Position numbers and translations under genes: made by a program. The notes below the pieces were generated by a model. It saw only the letters and a program-made list of their open reading frames with translations. It did not search any database and was not told the DNA's origin. A DNA stretch of 64,000 nucleotides from Acanthosepion esculentum (taxonomy: Eukaryota > Mollusca > Cephalopoda > Sepiida > Sepiidae): assembly GCA_964036315.1 (NCBI GenBank), contig OZ038480.1, positions 15,920,655-15,984,654 of the forward strand, written 5' to 3'. Shown here piece after piece: positions 44,885 to 57,174 of the stretch. Numbering within the stretch: the first letter of the stretch is position 1; every line of letters begins with the position of its first letter.

Positions 44885-45960
44885 TCACCACAAGCAAGGC
44901 GGGAGTGTCACTGTACGCAAGGGGTTACAGAAAGTGAAAGTAAGAGAAAGGACTTGATATAGAGGGTATTGAGGAAAGAATAAAAAGAAGAACGGGGATC
45001 AAGGCATCAGAAGATGTCGATTGATATTACATTTAAATTTTTGAAGATTATAGTAATCAGGGAAGTAAGTAAACGGAAGGAAGTTCCACTGTCGGGAAGT
45101 GCGAGAGAAGAAGCTGTTGGGGTAGAAGAGGCGGTTACATTTAACTCTTTTAACAGTAAAAGGGTGGGACCGAGATGCCAACCGAGTTGCACGCTTAAAT
45201 TCATGTAGTCGGGGCACCAGTGAAAATAGATCGACAGAGCAAGTGCCATGAAAATATTTGTAGAAAAGTCAGAGGGAAGCCACATCACGATGTGAGAAAG
45301 TGACTGTAGACGAGATGCCAGATCAGGACCGATCACATTGCATATGCGTTTTTGGATTTTATCGAGAACCTCAAGATGAACAGCGGAGGCACCGGTCCAT
45401 ATAAGGCAACGGTATTCAATGCATGGACGAATGGTAGATTTGTAGATGTGAAGGATGTACTCAGACGAGAAAAACCTTCTGGCGCGACATAGAACCAACG
45501 TTCCTTGCGGTAGATGCAGCTATTGATTCAATGTAGTTGATCCACCTCAGGTCAGTAGAAAACGTAAGACCAAGAAGTCCAAGTGAGACGATAGGAGGCA
45601 TGGGGGTTTCTCTATGGTGGTTAAATGAGAGATGTTTCGTTTTGGAGGCATTAAAATTTAAAAGCCATTTCCTACACCAGTTAACCACAAATTGGAGGTC
45701 ATTTTCGTGACCAACGGCCAAGTTAACTTTGTCAGTAATGCCGGATTTACTGTTGAGACAGGAGTAAATGGTAGTGTAGTCTGCTTAGATGCCTACTTGA
45801 GAACTGATGACATCAGAAAGGTCATTTATGAAGATCAGAAACAGTGTATGCTCCAGGATAGATCCCTGAGGAATGAAAGTTGGGTTTTTATTCTCGCTTT
45901 TCAATTTCCAGAAAAATTTAGAGAGGGCAGTGCTGTTACTATATTTGATATTGCCTAATG
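44885..45960 (-). mobile_element. CR1/Jockey-type LINE, 3' third of RT protein
   Basis: The longest reverse-strand copy. In order it has SILEHTLFLIFINDLSDVIS, a YADD-like A-D-Y-T-T-I-Y (altered catalytic motif), LQFVVNWCRKWLLNFNASKT, CRARRFFSSEYILHIYKSTI, IWTGASAVHLEVLDKIQ, NVIGPDLASRLQSLSH and a PRLHEFKRATRLASRSHPF tail. Frames shift near 45480 and 45715 and the catalytic Asp pair is damaged. Confidence 0.85.
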
Positions 45961-46084
45961 TCATTTGGTGGTGGTAGAAGCGCGATTTCCAATGGCTTTC
46001 CGTAGAGCCTACATAAAACTTGACCTCGTCATCATATTTGATTTCAACTTTAGACTAATGATTTGGTTATACGTCTACCATTTA

Positions 46085-46480
46085 ATGGGCAGGGTTTTTT
46101 TTCATTTCTTAGTTGCGGGGATGTTATTGTTTTGAAAGTTGTTGAAGTGTTTGTTTAGAATGGAACAGTTGTGCTGTGATATATACTGGTCGATGTTTTT
46201 GGCACAACTGTAGCTAACTTTGACGTTGTTTCTGTTGAAAATCTTATTTAGAGTTGGGTAATGACAGAAGTGCTTATGGATTAAATTAAAAAATTCCGAT
46301 ATTAGTTTTGACATTTTTATGGAAGGGCGGGTTAAACGTTTGCGGCGTTTTGGTTTGTTGACGTCATTATTGCTATTGGCTAAGAATTCGAGGTTAATTT
46401 TATGCTTACTATGTTCTAGTGCTTCTTCATATGCCTTTGCTTGTCAAAAATATCCTTATTGCTAGAGTTGGAGGACAACC
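46085..46480 (-). mobile_element. Penelope-like element fragment
   Basis: The reverse strand reads HKHFCHYPTLNKIFNRNNVK then VSYSCAKNIDQYISQHNCSI. It corresponds to the HFHNKHPLHKIFNRKTLKIS region of the 30395-31510 relic. Further upstream pieces (46330-46480) agree less well. Confidence 0.72.
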
Positions 46481-46556
46481 TAAATTGGACCGGTTTATGT
46501 AAATTATTTAGTATTCTAGGATTGTAGTTAGATCGTTTTACTTACATTTATCCATT

Positions 46557-46560
<4 letters not shown>

Positions 46561-46617
<57 letters not shown>
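46561..46617. repeat. (TA)n microsatellite
   Basis: Pure TA tract; another follows at 46767-46834. Confidence 0.95.
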
Positions 46618-46621
<4 letters not shown>

Positions 46622-46760
46622 GACATTTATGATATGTTTAACGTTCTTTATGTAGATACAAGTATTTAAGCAAATGCTCTGTTTTATAATAAACAGTATT
46701 AAATAACTTAAATTTAAATGTCTTTAAAATAAATTGTCGGACTTTGTCCAATTCAATATG

Positions 46761-46834
<74 letters not shown>

Positions 46835-46839
<5 letters not shown>

Positions 46840-47142
46840 GGTCCATAAAGTTCGTGTGCACTTTAAAAAAATTATAACTTTATTTGTATTTGCGATAGAA
46901 ATAATCTGTAAAAAAATGTTATAAAGTTTAATGTACCTAGTTTTAAGTATAGCTAAAATAACTAATGTGATTTCAGGCATTACTGTAAATCAGTTGGCAA
47001 ATGTTTTCCGTGAACTGCAAAATCGTATTACCCTTTGTATTGTTAATGATGGAGGACATGTGGAAATTTAAATAAAATTTCAATAAAACCTTAAGAAATA
47101 TAGATTTACTTCTTTCTAATCCTTTTTACAAATTATTTCTGG
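46835..47142 (+). mobile_element. Tc1/mariner-type element, right-truncated copy
   Basis: Copy of the 13391-13752 element: agggtggtccataaagttcg end, ctgtaaatcagttggcaaat interior and the same tail up to caaattatttctgg, where the match stops before the right terminal repeat. Confidence 0.78.
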
Positions 47143-47149
47143 CCGTTCA

Positions 47150-49240
47150 CTAATTTATTAGTGGCCGTTCAGGATATGAATCCATCTCTTCTCCCCTCCT
47201 ATAATACTGGGTGACGAACGGTCTAAGACAACTCTGAATTCTGCGGAGGGTCGTTTGGGAACCTAGTGGCATACTGTGCCCCAATTCTCTGTATTCGACT
47301 TATCCAAAAAATGTGATTGGTTCTGCACCACTATGTGACACTATTTAGCTATGGCAATTGGCTAACTAATTAACCATAGAAATGAAAAACGGGAAATACT
47401 TAAGGCAAGAAAGAGCTATATCGAAAGACAGACCGAGTGACGTTAAAAAAAGATTTTTACTTTATTTTTACAAAGAAAAGAAAGGATACTTTTCGCAAAA
47501 GAGAGAAAATCCGTAAGAAAAAGCGAGACTTAAGATTCTGTCAAAATTAATTAATGTCATGATAAGGGAGGGACGCGCCAAGGGAAACGGAATTCAGAAA
47601 GAAAAACAAAGCCAACCACACATGGCGGCCATTAAAAAAAATCGGCTTGAAACAAAGCCGCAATACAAGCAAAGAAAATCAATATTAGTTATCTTTCAGA
47701 GATATCATTTAATTTTAATTCCTGGTCCCAACGAAGAGAGACATCTGGTATATGTACGAATCTTGGCATGAGAAAGGAAATCGCGGGTGAAGATATTATT
47801 ATTACTTTTTCAAACTGTTAACGTCAGAACAGCATCATCGAAAATGGGCATCTGGTAATGAGAGGATTTTAAGGCATGAGAAAAATAAAGAATTTGATTC
47901 TCAGGTAAACACGACCACCCAGTTAAATGTTGACTAGCGGAGAAACCAGGTGTCGGGTTTTGACAGTGATTAATGAGTCGACAGAGGTCCCGGCTAAGTG
48001 GATTTTGGGTGTCCCCAAAGAAAGATGTGAGAAGAATTATTTTTGCAATCTGGGATTTGTAAAGAAATGTTATGGCCGATGGAAAAAGAAAAAAAAAAGG
48101 ATTTTGTAAACAAAAATTCTGGATGATAATTTTAAGAGGGCCAGTCTAGTCACACCCACACTGCCGAGCGATCAATGGCCAAGTCGTGGCGTGTGGGATA
48201 GGCGAAGGTGAATGTATGAGAAAGGCGGGGAAGTTGTTAACACCCACTGATAGGATTGGTATGAAATACCAATATGAGAAAGGAAGAGTCTGGGAGGATA
48301 GTTCTCCTCCGACCTCTCCTCACGGACGAGGGAGAACCCCCCGAAATGGAAAGTGATTAATCTTCCAAAAATGGGAAGTAATTAATTTTCCTGGCTTGAG
48401 AATAAAGGGAGTTCTTGTTGGGAATCGAGAATTATGGAGGAACCCAAACCACGTCTGGCCCCACACTGGGTTTTGGTCGGTATCCATATAAACGAACGTC
48501 CCCGGCAGTTAAACAGTTCAGTTCGAGTTGGTGAAAGTTGAGTTGGAGTTGCAGTTGGAGACCGTGCCTCGCAGAAGCTGACCGAAAGATTTCCACGTCC
48601 TTTCTTTCGACTTAGTCTTCCCACCAAAAGCAAGTTTTATTGACGAACGACTTAAGATACCAAATAGTTTGTTCTATTATTTCTTTTACTTACGCTTGTA
48701 CGGTATCACCTTTACCCTGGATTCGGCTTGCACTACGGCCCGACGCCTGATTGATTTCGTCTACCTAAGATCAAAGTCACAACGTGGGTAGGTTAGACTT
48801 GAGATCAAAGCAGTTACTTCGGTAACCAGGCGTTGGAAGTGAGCTGGGAACGACAAAGCTGGTATCGAACCGGGAACGACCAGATCGACCGGGACCACAG
48901 GCTGGTGACAGCGACAAAGAGTCAACCCCATAACGCTGGTGGAAGAAACCTTACAGCTTCGCGCCGCAACTGGGGGTTGACCACGGGCCGACAACGCAGT
49001 GTCACATATTGACGTCGCGACCATAGGACGTCACATATTGGCGCTGCGACTATACCAGTGGGTGTCACATATTACCGCTGCGACCACCGGTTTATGTCAC
49101 ATATTGGTGCCGTGGTTAACCAGGATTCGACCACCAGTGGGTGTCACATATTGCCGCTGCGACTTTTGGAGTGGAACGCCCTTCATATCAAAGAATGAAG
49201 GTTACTCAAACCGGTGGACATATTTGTAAAATAACCACAG
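47150..49240 (+). mobile_element. LTR-retrotransposon terminal region (composite)
   Basis: A long GC-richer block. A probable promoter (ggtatccatataaacgaacg, near 48478) is followed by a leader of repeated gttgagttggagttgcagtt and then by five copies of a cacatattggcgctgcgac-like word (49003-49166). It looks like an LTR with a multiplied LTR/primer-binding-site junction. Start uncertain; no intact gag or pol. Confidence 0.5.
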
Positions 49241-49369
49241 CGGCAAAGGTAGTAGTAATTCTGAATTACTTTATTCTCGTACCAACGAGATACAAATACA
49301 AAAATAGACTCGGCCTCTGGCCACTCAGCTGTTTATATAACAACGGGGGAGGTAACTTTTTTTTTTAAG

Positions 49370-49760
49370 CGTTTCACCCCAAGCAAGGCGGGAAGCCATG
49401 AGCACGCAAGGGGTTACAGAGAGTTGGAGCGAGAGCAAAGAGGAGTGATAGAGGAAAGGATGAAGAGAAGGATATGGGATAGATCAAGGCATCTGGAGAC
49501 GTCGATTGACATTATATTTGAATAGTTGGAGATTATAGCTATCAGGGAAACAGGAAAAGGGGGGGGTGTTCCACAGGCGTGAAATGCGGGAGATGAAGCT
49601 ATTGGTGTAGAAGAGACGGTTACATTTAACAGTTTTGACAGTGAAAGGGTGAGAGCGAGATGCCAGCCTAGTAGAACGCTTAAAATTCATGAAGTCTGGG
49701 AACCAGCGAAAGCATCTCATCGGAGCAGTTACCGTGAAAGTATTTTTAAAAAGAGACACA
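49370..49760 (-). mobile_element. CR1/Jockey-type LINE 3' end
   Basis: The reverse strand reads FKRSTRLASRSHPFTVKTVK, CNRLFYTNSFISRISRLWNT and CFPDSYNLQLFKYNVNRRLQ, the same tail as the 744 and 44885 copies. It starts at gcgtttcaccccaagcaagg, the element's 3' terminus. Confidence 0.82.
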
Positions 49761-50009
49761 CGCATCAACCGGCCCGCAACAGTTAGCACCAAGCAAACCG
49801 AATTGACAAATCTTATTTATGTATCGTTCGCTTCACATTTAGTAACAATTAATAGCTAGTTTTACAATAAACAATTCGCTTATGTAATGAGTAGGATTCT
49901 CCCTAAGTGTCCTTCTAATCTTATCTTCTGCTACACTGTTATGCTTAATAAATATCAGATGTTTGCATGCTCATCGTCCAAGTTATCTCGCATTTCTTTC
50001 GAAAAATAT

Positions 50010-51410
50010 TTACTATTGTAGTGTATAAAAGGAGGTTATCTGCCCTTGAGAAAATGGCGACGACGCATGAGATTGCAGTACCAACTCGTGCACAATTAAA
50101 TCTGGATTCCATAGCCACTAACCCTCAAATGGTTTTGGAAGAGTGAATAGAAACAATAGGACTGTATTTCGTAGCAATGAATATAAGAGAAACGAAGCAA
50201 AAAGGGAGTTTATTTTTTTTATTAGGGTGTGTTTGAACTAAGGAAAATTTACAAAACGTTGGACGATGGAAATGAGACTAATCAAGAAAACTTGATTCTT
50301 TTTTTAAATGAACATTTCGAAACCAAAAGAAACCTAACGTATGAGAGTCACCAATTTTGATCCAGAATGCGGGAACATAAAGAAAATGCAGTGATTTACA
50401 TTGTGGTATCACCACCACCATCATACATAGAAAATATACAACGAGCATTCATTGGTTAATCTCCTCCACTCTAGCTCGCTGATTGGTCAGTTCCAAACAA
50501 TCAAATCGCCTGCACGCGACAAGTCTGTTTTCGCGCTTTCTAAGGTTGATCCTGTCACGTGATACAACATACTATAAAAACCAAACACGAGTAATTCTCG
50601 CTCTCTTTACTCACTCGTGTGTTTCATCTCTGCTGCCAAAATGTGACCCTTAAAGAACTCCCGTCTTGACTAATGCAGTCAGACGTAAAAGAACTTTACA
50701 ACAATCACGCAAGTACAATTCTGAACTCTTACCGACTTGTCCAATAGACAATCTCTAACATGCAACATACTCATTCTTATAAACTACAGTTAATAGTTAA
50801 TCTAATCTTTATGAGCTCAGGTACAAATATTTCCAAATCTAAGAGACATAACTCTATCAAACCTTTCAGCTTAATTGCATGTACATCAAACACTAATAAA
50901 TTCAATTGTTATGTTTTGAATCATTACGTTCTGTCTTGTATTTTATACCATGTGCTATTTTACGTCAAATATAAATTGCATTGTGACAACCACATTGGTA
51001 GCGACCTCTAGCATAATGGCATGATCCTTTCCACACCTTTCCTAGACAAAATAAAATATTTGGTGACGCCGACGTTCATCGCTACAATATTGGAAACCTC
51101 GTTGTTTAGGGGCCCGCTACAACATTACTGCATGTACGTGCAAGTTTAATGAATACTCTGCAGATGAGGCAGTAGAAGACCATTTATTGAAAGATAATTA
51201 TTAAGAGAAAAAATTAATACTATCACAAGTTGTGCAACTAGCAACGTTGCCGGAACAAGTGGAACAACAAGCCAAAGAAATTGAACAAAATGTTGAAATT
51301 TACAAACTATAAGAAAAAAAAAAAGAGTTAACAGAAAAAAAAATTCTTTTTTTACTACAACCCACCAAAAAGGTGATATTGTCGTGTATAAAAGGAGGTT
51401 ATCTGCTCTT
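50010..51410 (+). pseudogene. Gypsy-type gag relic, split by an LTR insertion
   Basis: The + strand from 50055 reads MATTHEIAVPTRAQLNLDSI, then IETIGLYFVAMNIRETKQK, NEHFETKRNLTYESHQF, a stop, and REHKENAVIYI. After the LTR at 50402-51121 it resumes ACTCKFNEYSADEAVEDHLL and LATLPEQVEQQAKEIEQN. This is the order of a Gypsy gag capsid region (trp-rich start, YESHxFxxR, then AxxxE). The sequence tgtataaaaggaggttatct occurs at both edges (50024 and 51385), suggesting remains of its own terminal repeats. Confidence 0.68.
50402..51121 (+). mobile_element. Solo LTR (copy 2) with 4-bp target duplication
   Basis: 720 bp with TG...CA ends (TGTGGTATC ... CCCGCTACA), flanked by ACAT at 50398-50401 and 51122-51125. 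TATAAAA at 50573-50579. It interrupts the gag relic, whose reading continues on the right side. It matches 41748-42518 throughout, so the family moved at least twice in this intron. Confidence 0.85.
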
Positions 51411-51466
51411 GAAGAAGAGGAAGAAACACGGAAGCTAATGCTCATTTTTCTTCTAAAAACCCTCAC

Positions 51467-51760
51467 CTTGAACAAAAAGATAAGCCGTGCTGGAAGCCAT
51501 TCCATATGAATTTGTTGCCGTGCAAGTATAGTTTGCCGCATCTTGCCGCGTTAATCTCTCAATGAAAAGATTGCCGTTTTGATAAAGTTGGACACGATTA
51601 TTTTGCGATCCTGGTGTAAGGTTCATTTCAATGCCGTTTTTCTTCCAAATTATTTCCGGCGTCGGTGCAGCTTCCGGTTGACATAATATCGTAATATTGC
51701 CGTTAACAGCTGCCCAAATAGAAGGACCGACAGGATTTTTGCGAAAAGATGGTTTGAAGG
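51467..51760 (-). CDS. Cont: Contactin exon 4: Ig5
   Basis: Acceptor tgttacag, donor gtgagg; phase 1 at both ends, a complete Ig domain in one exon. It encodes FKPSFRKNPVGPSIWAAVN, then ITILCQPEAAPTPEIIWKKN and DAANYTCTATNSYGMASS to YLFVQ. P-x-F-x-x-N-P-V at the start and C-T-A-T-N-S-Y-G match vertebrate contactin Ig5 (F-x-x-N-P-V, C-x-A-x-N). Sequons NIT, NLT and NYT are visible. Confidence 0.96.
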
Positions 51761-52120
51761 CTGTAACAGAAAGAAAATATTTGTTTTTAATAACAAAAAC
51801 CAATTCAGTTTTCCAGTCGATAGAAATATTTTTTCACACAGTTGTATCAAATTCATATTCTGAAGTTATTGATCTTTAATAATCAATATGAAAAATAAAA
51901 TCAATGGAAGCTATTTAAAAATATTGACCGGAGAAAACAGAACAAATAAATCAATCTTTTTTTTTAATAATTACTGTTAGGCTGTCCGGAAAATAATGTC
52001 GCGTTGTTAGATACCTTGAATAAACTTTCCTCCACTTTGAAAGATTGAACTCAAAGTCTTCCTAATTCTGTCTTCTTGAATCTTGTTCTCTTATTGTTCT
52101 TTCTCCCCACTAAGGTTTTC
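51761..52120. other. Intron, no assigned feature
   Basis: AT-rich unique sequence with a T-run near 51957-51965. Confidence 0.45.
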
Positions 52121-52740
52121 TCACTCTCTTTGCCGTCCTGGGTATGACGATAAACTACATCCGCGTCCTGGGTAATACAATAAATTACATCCGACACCAA
52201 AGTCTTTGATCAGAAGGTTTTGAGGAGCGTGGAACCACCTCTTCATTGCTGGTGTTCTCAGGTCCACCCTGACCCGGGTGTTAGCACTTGTCAGGGTCCC
52301 AGCTATGGGAAAATAGTTACCCCCTCCCCACGAAAAGTTGTCAAAACACTATGAAAGTATAAAAATAGGTCTTAATACCAGAAATACTTTTTTGAAAAAA
52401 TCTTTTACCAGCAATACATTTTTTGAAAAAATATTACCAGCAATACATTTTTTGAAAAAAAAATATTACCAGCAATACATTTTTGAAAAAAAATATTACC
52501 AGCAATACATTTTTGGAAAAAAAATATTACCAGCAATACATTTTTGGAAAAAAAAATATTACCAGCAATACATTTTTAAAAAAGATTTTACCAGCAATAC
52601 ATTTAAAAATATATTACCAGCAATATATTTAAAAAGATTACCAGCAATAAAAATCTTGTCGGCATTAAATAACCCATTCAGGTTGATATGCCGTAAACCA
52701 AACGAAACCCACCCAAATCACTCTCTTTGACTCCTGGTAA
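52120..52740 (+). repeat. Interspersed repeat D with internal 30-bp tandem array
   Basis: The left half (tttgaggagcgtggaaccac, caccctgacccgggtg) is shared with 61318-61480 and, inverted, 36848-37070. From 52370 to 52650 a unit of about 30 bases, ttaccagcaatacatttttg plus an A-run, repeats nine or ten times. The same unit appears three times in the 61318 copy. The right end (gttgatatgccgtaaaccaa) also recurs at about 61699. Confidence 0.78.
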
Positions 52741-53450
52741 TCTTTTGCGTCTTAGTGGCATAATCGCCTTGGGATGAAATGGTTAAAAGAAATAATTTAA
52801 ATTTGTGACATATTAAACTAAGCCGAACACTATAAAAACGATTCCATTGGTTTTCTTCGTGACTTAGGTAGCTGAATAGCTGCCATCAGTAAGTAGTTCG
52901 AACATAGGTAATAAAAAGTGAGCCTTTAGAATATGGTGATTTTCAAGACAGACCCAGTATGAAGTCTTGACGTAACACAATCTACTTCCATTTCATGTTG
53001 TGCTGTACTAAATAATAAAATCGTGATATAATAGCTTCTGTTATCGTATTACGAACAGTATTAGAAAAATATGCACTGTTGTTCTTTGGTTGATAGCAGC
53101 CCTCATTTTCTTCAAATGGAAAGAGAATATGCATCGGTACTTAATAGACGGGGAGAGAACTTTATTTCTTTTTAGGGAGTTTTCCGAGACACTGAGATTA
53201 ATTTATTAATTTCGTACTTTTGACCCTTTAAATGGTTTCTTGCTCCATTTACTACCCACCGTTTATTGCTTAACAAAAAATTCCGATTCCACAATTATTA
53301 AGAACCTTTCTTCTGTTGGGCACCGAAAAGAAAGAGGCCAAAACAAAAGAAATATTTCCTTATTTCAAATCATCTCATCAGTTTCGACAACACAGAAACG
53401 TAAATATGAACGAATTGTGTACGAATGGGTGCTTTGTATGTGCAAATCTA

Positions 53451-53629
53451 CAGGGTGGTCCGAAAGTCTTGTCACCCCCTATTCCAGATATCTGACACAA
53501 GGATGTGTAAATAAATGAAAGTGAATAAACTGAATCCAGTACATGTGCTTTGTATTACTGTATTACCTGTTCTTCTATTGTTCTCATTATTTTTTTGGTA
53601 TGGAGTGACAAGACTTTCGAACCACCCTG
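53451..53629 (+). mobile_element. Mariner-type MITE
   Basis: 179 bp bounded by TA (53449-53450, 53630-53631). Terminal inverted repeats of 25 bases (cagggtggtccgaaagtctt...) differ at one position. No coding capacity. Confidence 0.85.
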
Positions 53630-53984
53630 TATATCATCATCTGATGATGCCTCCTTAGTTGGTCATGTGATTATCCTTTAAGTACCCTATTTTACAAAAT
53701 AAGAGAAACGTGTTCTTAGATCACGTCAGCATCTTTGTTCACGATTCATTTCACTAAATTAAATAAAGAAGGTTGAATAATAAATTAAAATCTTACTCAG
53801 AAATGAGATTGAACCCAAATATTTTATTTCATATAAGCATTGGTTGGGACTTGACTGAGGTGTAGAAGCGCCCGTAACTTCTGGTTGTATAGCACGCAGT
53901 ATGTTAGAAATATCAGTGAAAGAAGTTACCTTTAAAATATGAACAGCAACAATTTTAAAGCCTGTTCATAACTTATTGATGTAC

Positions 53985-54375
53985 CATGGATGTTCTAAAA
54001 ACATCCACAGAGTTCACACGTGCTTTATTCTGCAGCTATACGGAGCAAACATTAGTTACAATTTCTGGTATGATCAACTGTTTGAACAAAGCCAGCACGC
54101 TCAAACTCTCAGTCACGATGACTTGTAAATTTATGCTAGCAAAAAAAAAAAAAAAAATCGACGACTTCTGAATAGATCCGTCTACCCAATTTAATTCACA
54201 AGGCTTGGGTCAATTCATGACTTTCAGGCACTTTTCGAAGGTACGATTTGTTGGGATCGCCTCCGCAAACCTATAACATCAAAGTCAACTCCTTGGCAAA
54301 TCGACCCTGGTGAGATTCGAACCTGGGCCTCATGGTCGGAAAGCAAACATTCTAACCAATCGGTCACAGACCCAT
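53985..54375 (-). repeat. SINE family A, near-complete inverted copy
   Basis: The reverse strand shows the tRNA-like head (ggtctgtgaccgattggtta; B box GGTTCGAATCTC near 54307-54318) and then the body with aactaatgtttgctccgtat and gtgtgaactctgtggatgtt. Confidence 0.75.
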
Positions 54376-54539
54376 ATATTCAGTGTTAATAACTGAGGTT
54401 TAACGCCAGACGTTGAACCAGGTTGGAATATATCTTACCACCCATATTTAGCCACAAACAGCCTTATGCTAGTTTTTCGACAGCCAAGTTATATAAGGAC
54501 ATGAAACAGAGGAGAATGGTGACTCAGAAGAGGTAAATC

Positions 54540-54745
54540 ATCGGTTTGAGTAAGGATAATCTTTTATTTGCATTGGTCTTTCAAGACTTGGGCGATCATG
54601 GCTCTCCACAACTGCATGTCTTTTGCTGTAACTCTTGCTCCTTTTACTACCTCTCTTTGTCTTTTGGGTCTTTGTTCTGCCATCCATTCATATAAACCCG
54701 TTATTTGTTGTTTCCTTCTCCCTTTAACATGTCCCTTGTAAATAG
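54540..54745 (-). mobile_element. RTE-type LINE C-terminal fragment
   Basis: Aligns by eye with 60730-60970 (same strand) and, inverted, with 63060-63420: the K-R-x-R-G-x-x-R-x-x-Y stretch and the final ...M-x-A-x-V-x-x-x-G-x-G-T block. Heavily decayed. A (TA)n tract follows at 54751-54799. Confidence 0.5.
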
Positions 54746-54749
54746 GGTA

Positions 54750-54799
<50 letters not shown>

Positions 54800-54802
<3 letters not shown>

Positions 54803-55379
54803 GAAAGAACAGTAAGATATATAATCCGGTGTTCTTATAGATATTTTTTATTTTTACACAATAGTGCTCAATGTAAGTTTAGAGAGCATCAATATTATAA
54901 ATTAACTGATTTAAAATATGTTTTTTTTCGCTACACAGTAATAACCATGTTTCAAAAATGGAAGCTAAAAGCTTCGAATTTAATTTTGTTTCATTCTCAA
55001 GCGTGTGTCTGTATGAGATATTTGTAAAATATTTACTTATATTCATTATTTTTAGTTATCTGGTGGTTATCACTGGAAACTGAGTGACAGCAAACTCGCC
55101 AAAACCAATAGCACTTTCCTCAGTATTTTCCCCGACTAAAAATCTGCTGTGACCTAAACATGTATGAAAAACCTAACCTTCATATTTTCAATATTTATTA
55201 AGGCTCAAGAGCAAGATTTTGATATTTTCTCACACTCTCACACGCGTCTATTGTTTTAACGTGTGGTTCGCCATATCTATGATTTGACAGGCGCTTTTAT
55301 TTTTGCATTATATTCTTAAATTGAAAAGATCCCAAATAGCTCCACTCTGAACTGCATAATAAATGTTTCGCTGCCTCTT
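54800..55379. other. Intron, no assigned feature
   Basis: The start (54800-54900) matches 30180-30260 inverted (cagtgttcttattgatattt region), a piece next to the Penelope-like relic. The rest is AT-rich and unassigned. Confidence 0.45.
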
Positions 55380-57120
55380 GCTTTACTCTCTGTTAGAAGT
55401 CATCGTCTATTGTTCTAGTTTTTAAGAACTCTGGTGAACCGCTCGACTGATCCAACTATCGGCCTATTAACCTTAAACAACTTTTTGAAAAACGTCTAGA
55501 GGCCATAATCAATAATTAATGAATAGGTTCATCACTATTACCTATTAAAAATAAAGAAAAGAACAGTGGCTCTACTGACTGATATGCGCATAATAACCCT
55601 GTCACTGGTCTCGGACATCATTCTTAAATTAGACACCCATAAGGTAAGCGGAGGTGACGAGATCCCAGCTGTCGTCCTAAAGAAATGTGCTCCCAAGCTG
55701 GCTCCAGTTCTCTTCAAACTCTACAACTATTGCGTCGCTGCTTTCTGCTTTCCAACTTGTTTTGAAGTCCTTTTCTGTAGTTCCTGTTTTTAGGAACCCT
55801 GGAGAACCTTATGAGCCTCTATCTCCCTATTAGTTTCCAATCCACTTTTCGGGAAATATTCGAGGCTTTAAACAATGCTAAAGTGGTTACGCCTCTTAAA
55901 TTTCTCGACTGACTCTCCGACAAACAAAATGGTTTCCGTTTTGTCAGGTCTACTGCAGATGTGCTTACGGCCATCACTGAATATGTATATATCAAGCTCT
56001 TGATAATAACGGCGAAGTTCGTACTATGGCTTTAGATACCTCAAATGCATTTGACAGAGTTTGGCATACTGGTCTTCTACGTAAGCTTCAGGGTTATGAT
56101 ATTACAGGAGGACTGTTTGATTTAATCCAATCATTCCTATCAAATCGTGAAATGAAGGTCGTTCTGAACGGGCTCGCTTCCAGATCATTTCACACGAACG
56201 CAGGTGTCCCCCAAGGCTATATCCTGGGTCTTAGGCTGTTTCTGATATTCATCAATGATCTTCCTAATGTCATCAGTTCCTAAGTAAGCATTTATGCAGA
56301 TGATACTACCATTTACCCCTGTCTCATTAGAAAAACTTTGAGCTCATAAAGTTAACCTGGACACTGCTCTTGAAAAGGACCTCCAATTTGTGGTTAACTG
56401 GAGCAAGAAATGACTTTTAAATTTTAATGCCTCCAAAACGAAACAGCTCTCATTTAACCACCATAGATAAACTTTCCTGTCCGCCATCAGCATGGACAAT
56501 GCTGGACACCTGGAGAGCATCACACTGCGCCTTCTTGGCCTCACGTTTCAAATGACTTGAAGTCAAACGACTACATTGAATCAACAGCTGCATCTACTGC
56601 AAGGAAAGTTGGGTCACTATGTCGTGCCAGAAGGTTTTTTTCGTCAGAGTTTAGCACGTTTACTAATCTACCAATCGTTCGTGAATTGAATACTGTTGCC
56701 ATATCTGGTCTGGTGTTCCTGCTATAGACGTGATTTGGCTTCCCTCTGTCTTTTCTACAAATATTTTCATGGCAACTCCTCTGACAAGCTATTTTCTCTG
56801 GTTCCCTGACTACATGAATTTAAACGTGCTACTAGATTGGCATCTAGGTCCCACCCTTTTACTGTTGAGATAGTTAAATGTAACCGCCATTTCTACTCCA
56901 ACAGTTTCTTTTCACGCACTTCCCGACAGTGGAACTCCCTTCCTCTTACTTGTTTCATTCAATCTTCAAAAGTTTGAATGCAACGTCAACCGCCATTTTC
57001 TCTCTTCTTGAATCCTGTTAATCTTTTATCCTTTCATCAATCCCCCTATACCCAGTCTTTTCTCCCACTTTCATTCTCTGCAACCCCCTGTGTAGTAGTT
57101 GCATTGGGGTAGAATGATTT
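55380..57120 (+). mobile_element. CR1/Jockey-type LINE, RT domain to 3' end, decayed
   Basis: The most complete LINE copy. In order: NYRPI-like start; HKVSGGDEIPAVVLKKCAPK; DKQNGFR and RSTADVLTAITEY; MALDTSNAFDRVWHTGLL; GVPQGYILGLRLFLIFINDL; IYADDTTIYPCL (RT catalytic YADD); NWSKK; NASKTKQLSF; then the tail shared with the other copies. At least six frameshifts and several stops. It ends at gggtagaatgattttaaaa near 57125. Confidence 0.85.
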
Positions 57121-57174
57121 TAAAAAAATCTCTTAGTTACAAATTCCGTCTAAGCTGTCAAAGATTTTACTCAC

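Noticed and set aside
47559..48109. Two 60-70 codon + strand frames as a small gene pair
   Set aside because: They lie in LTR-type sequence, lack family motifs and have no splice or polyadenylation context.
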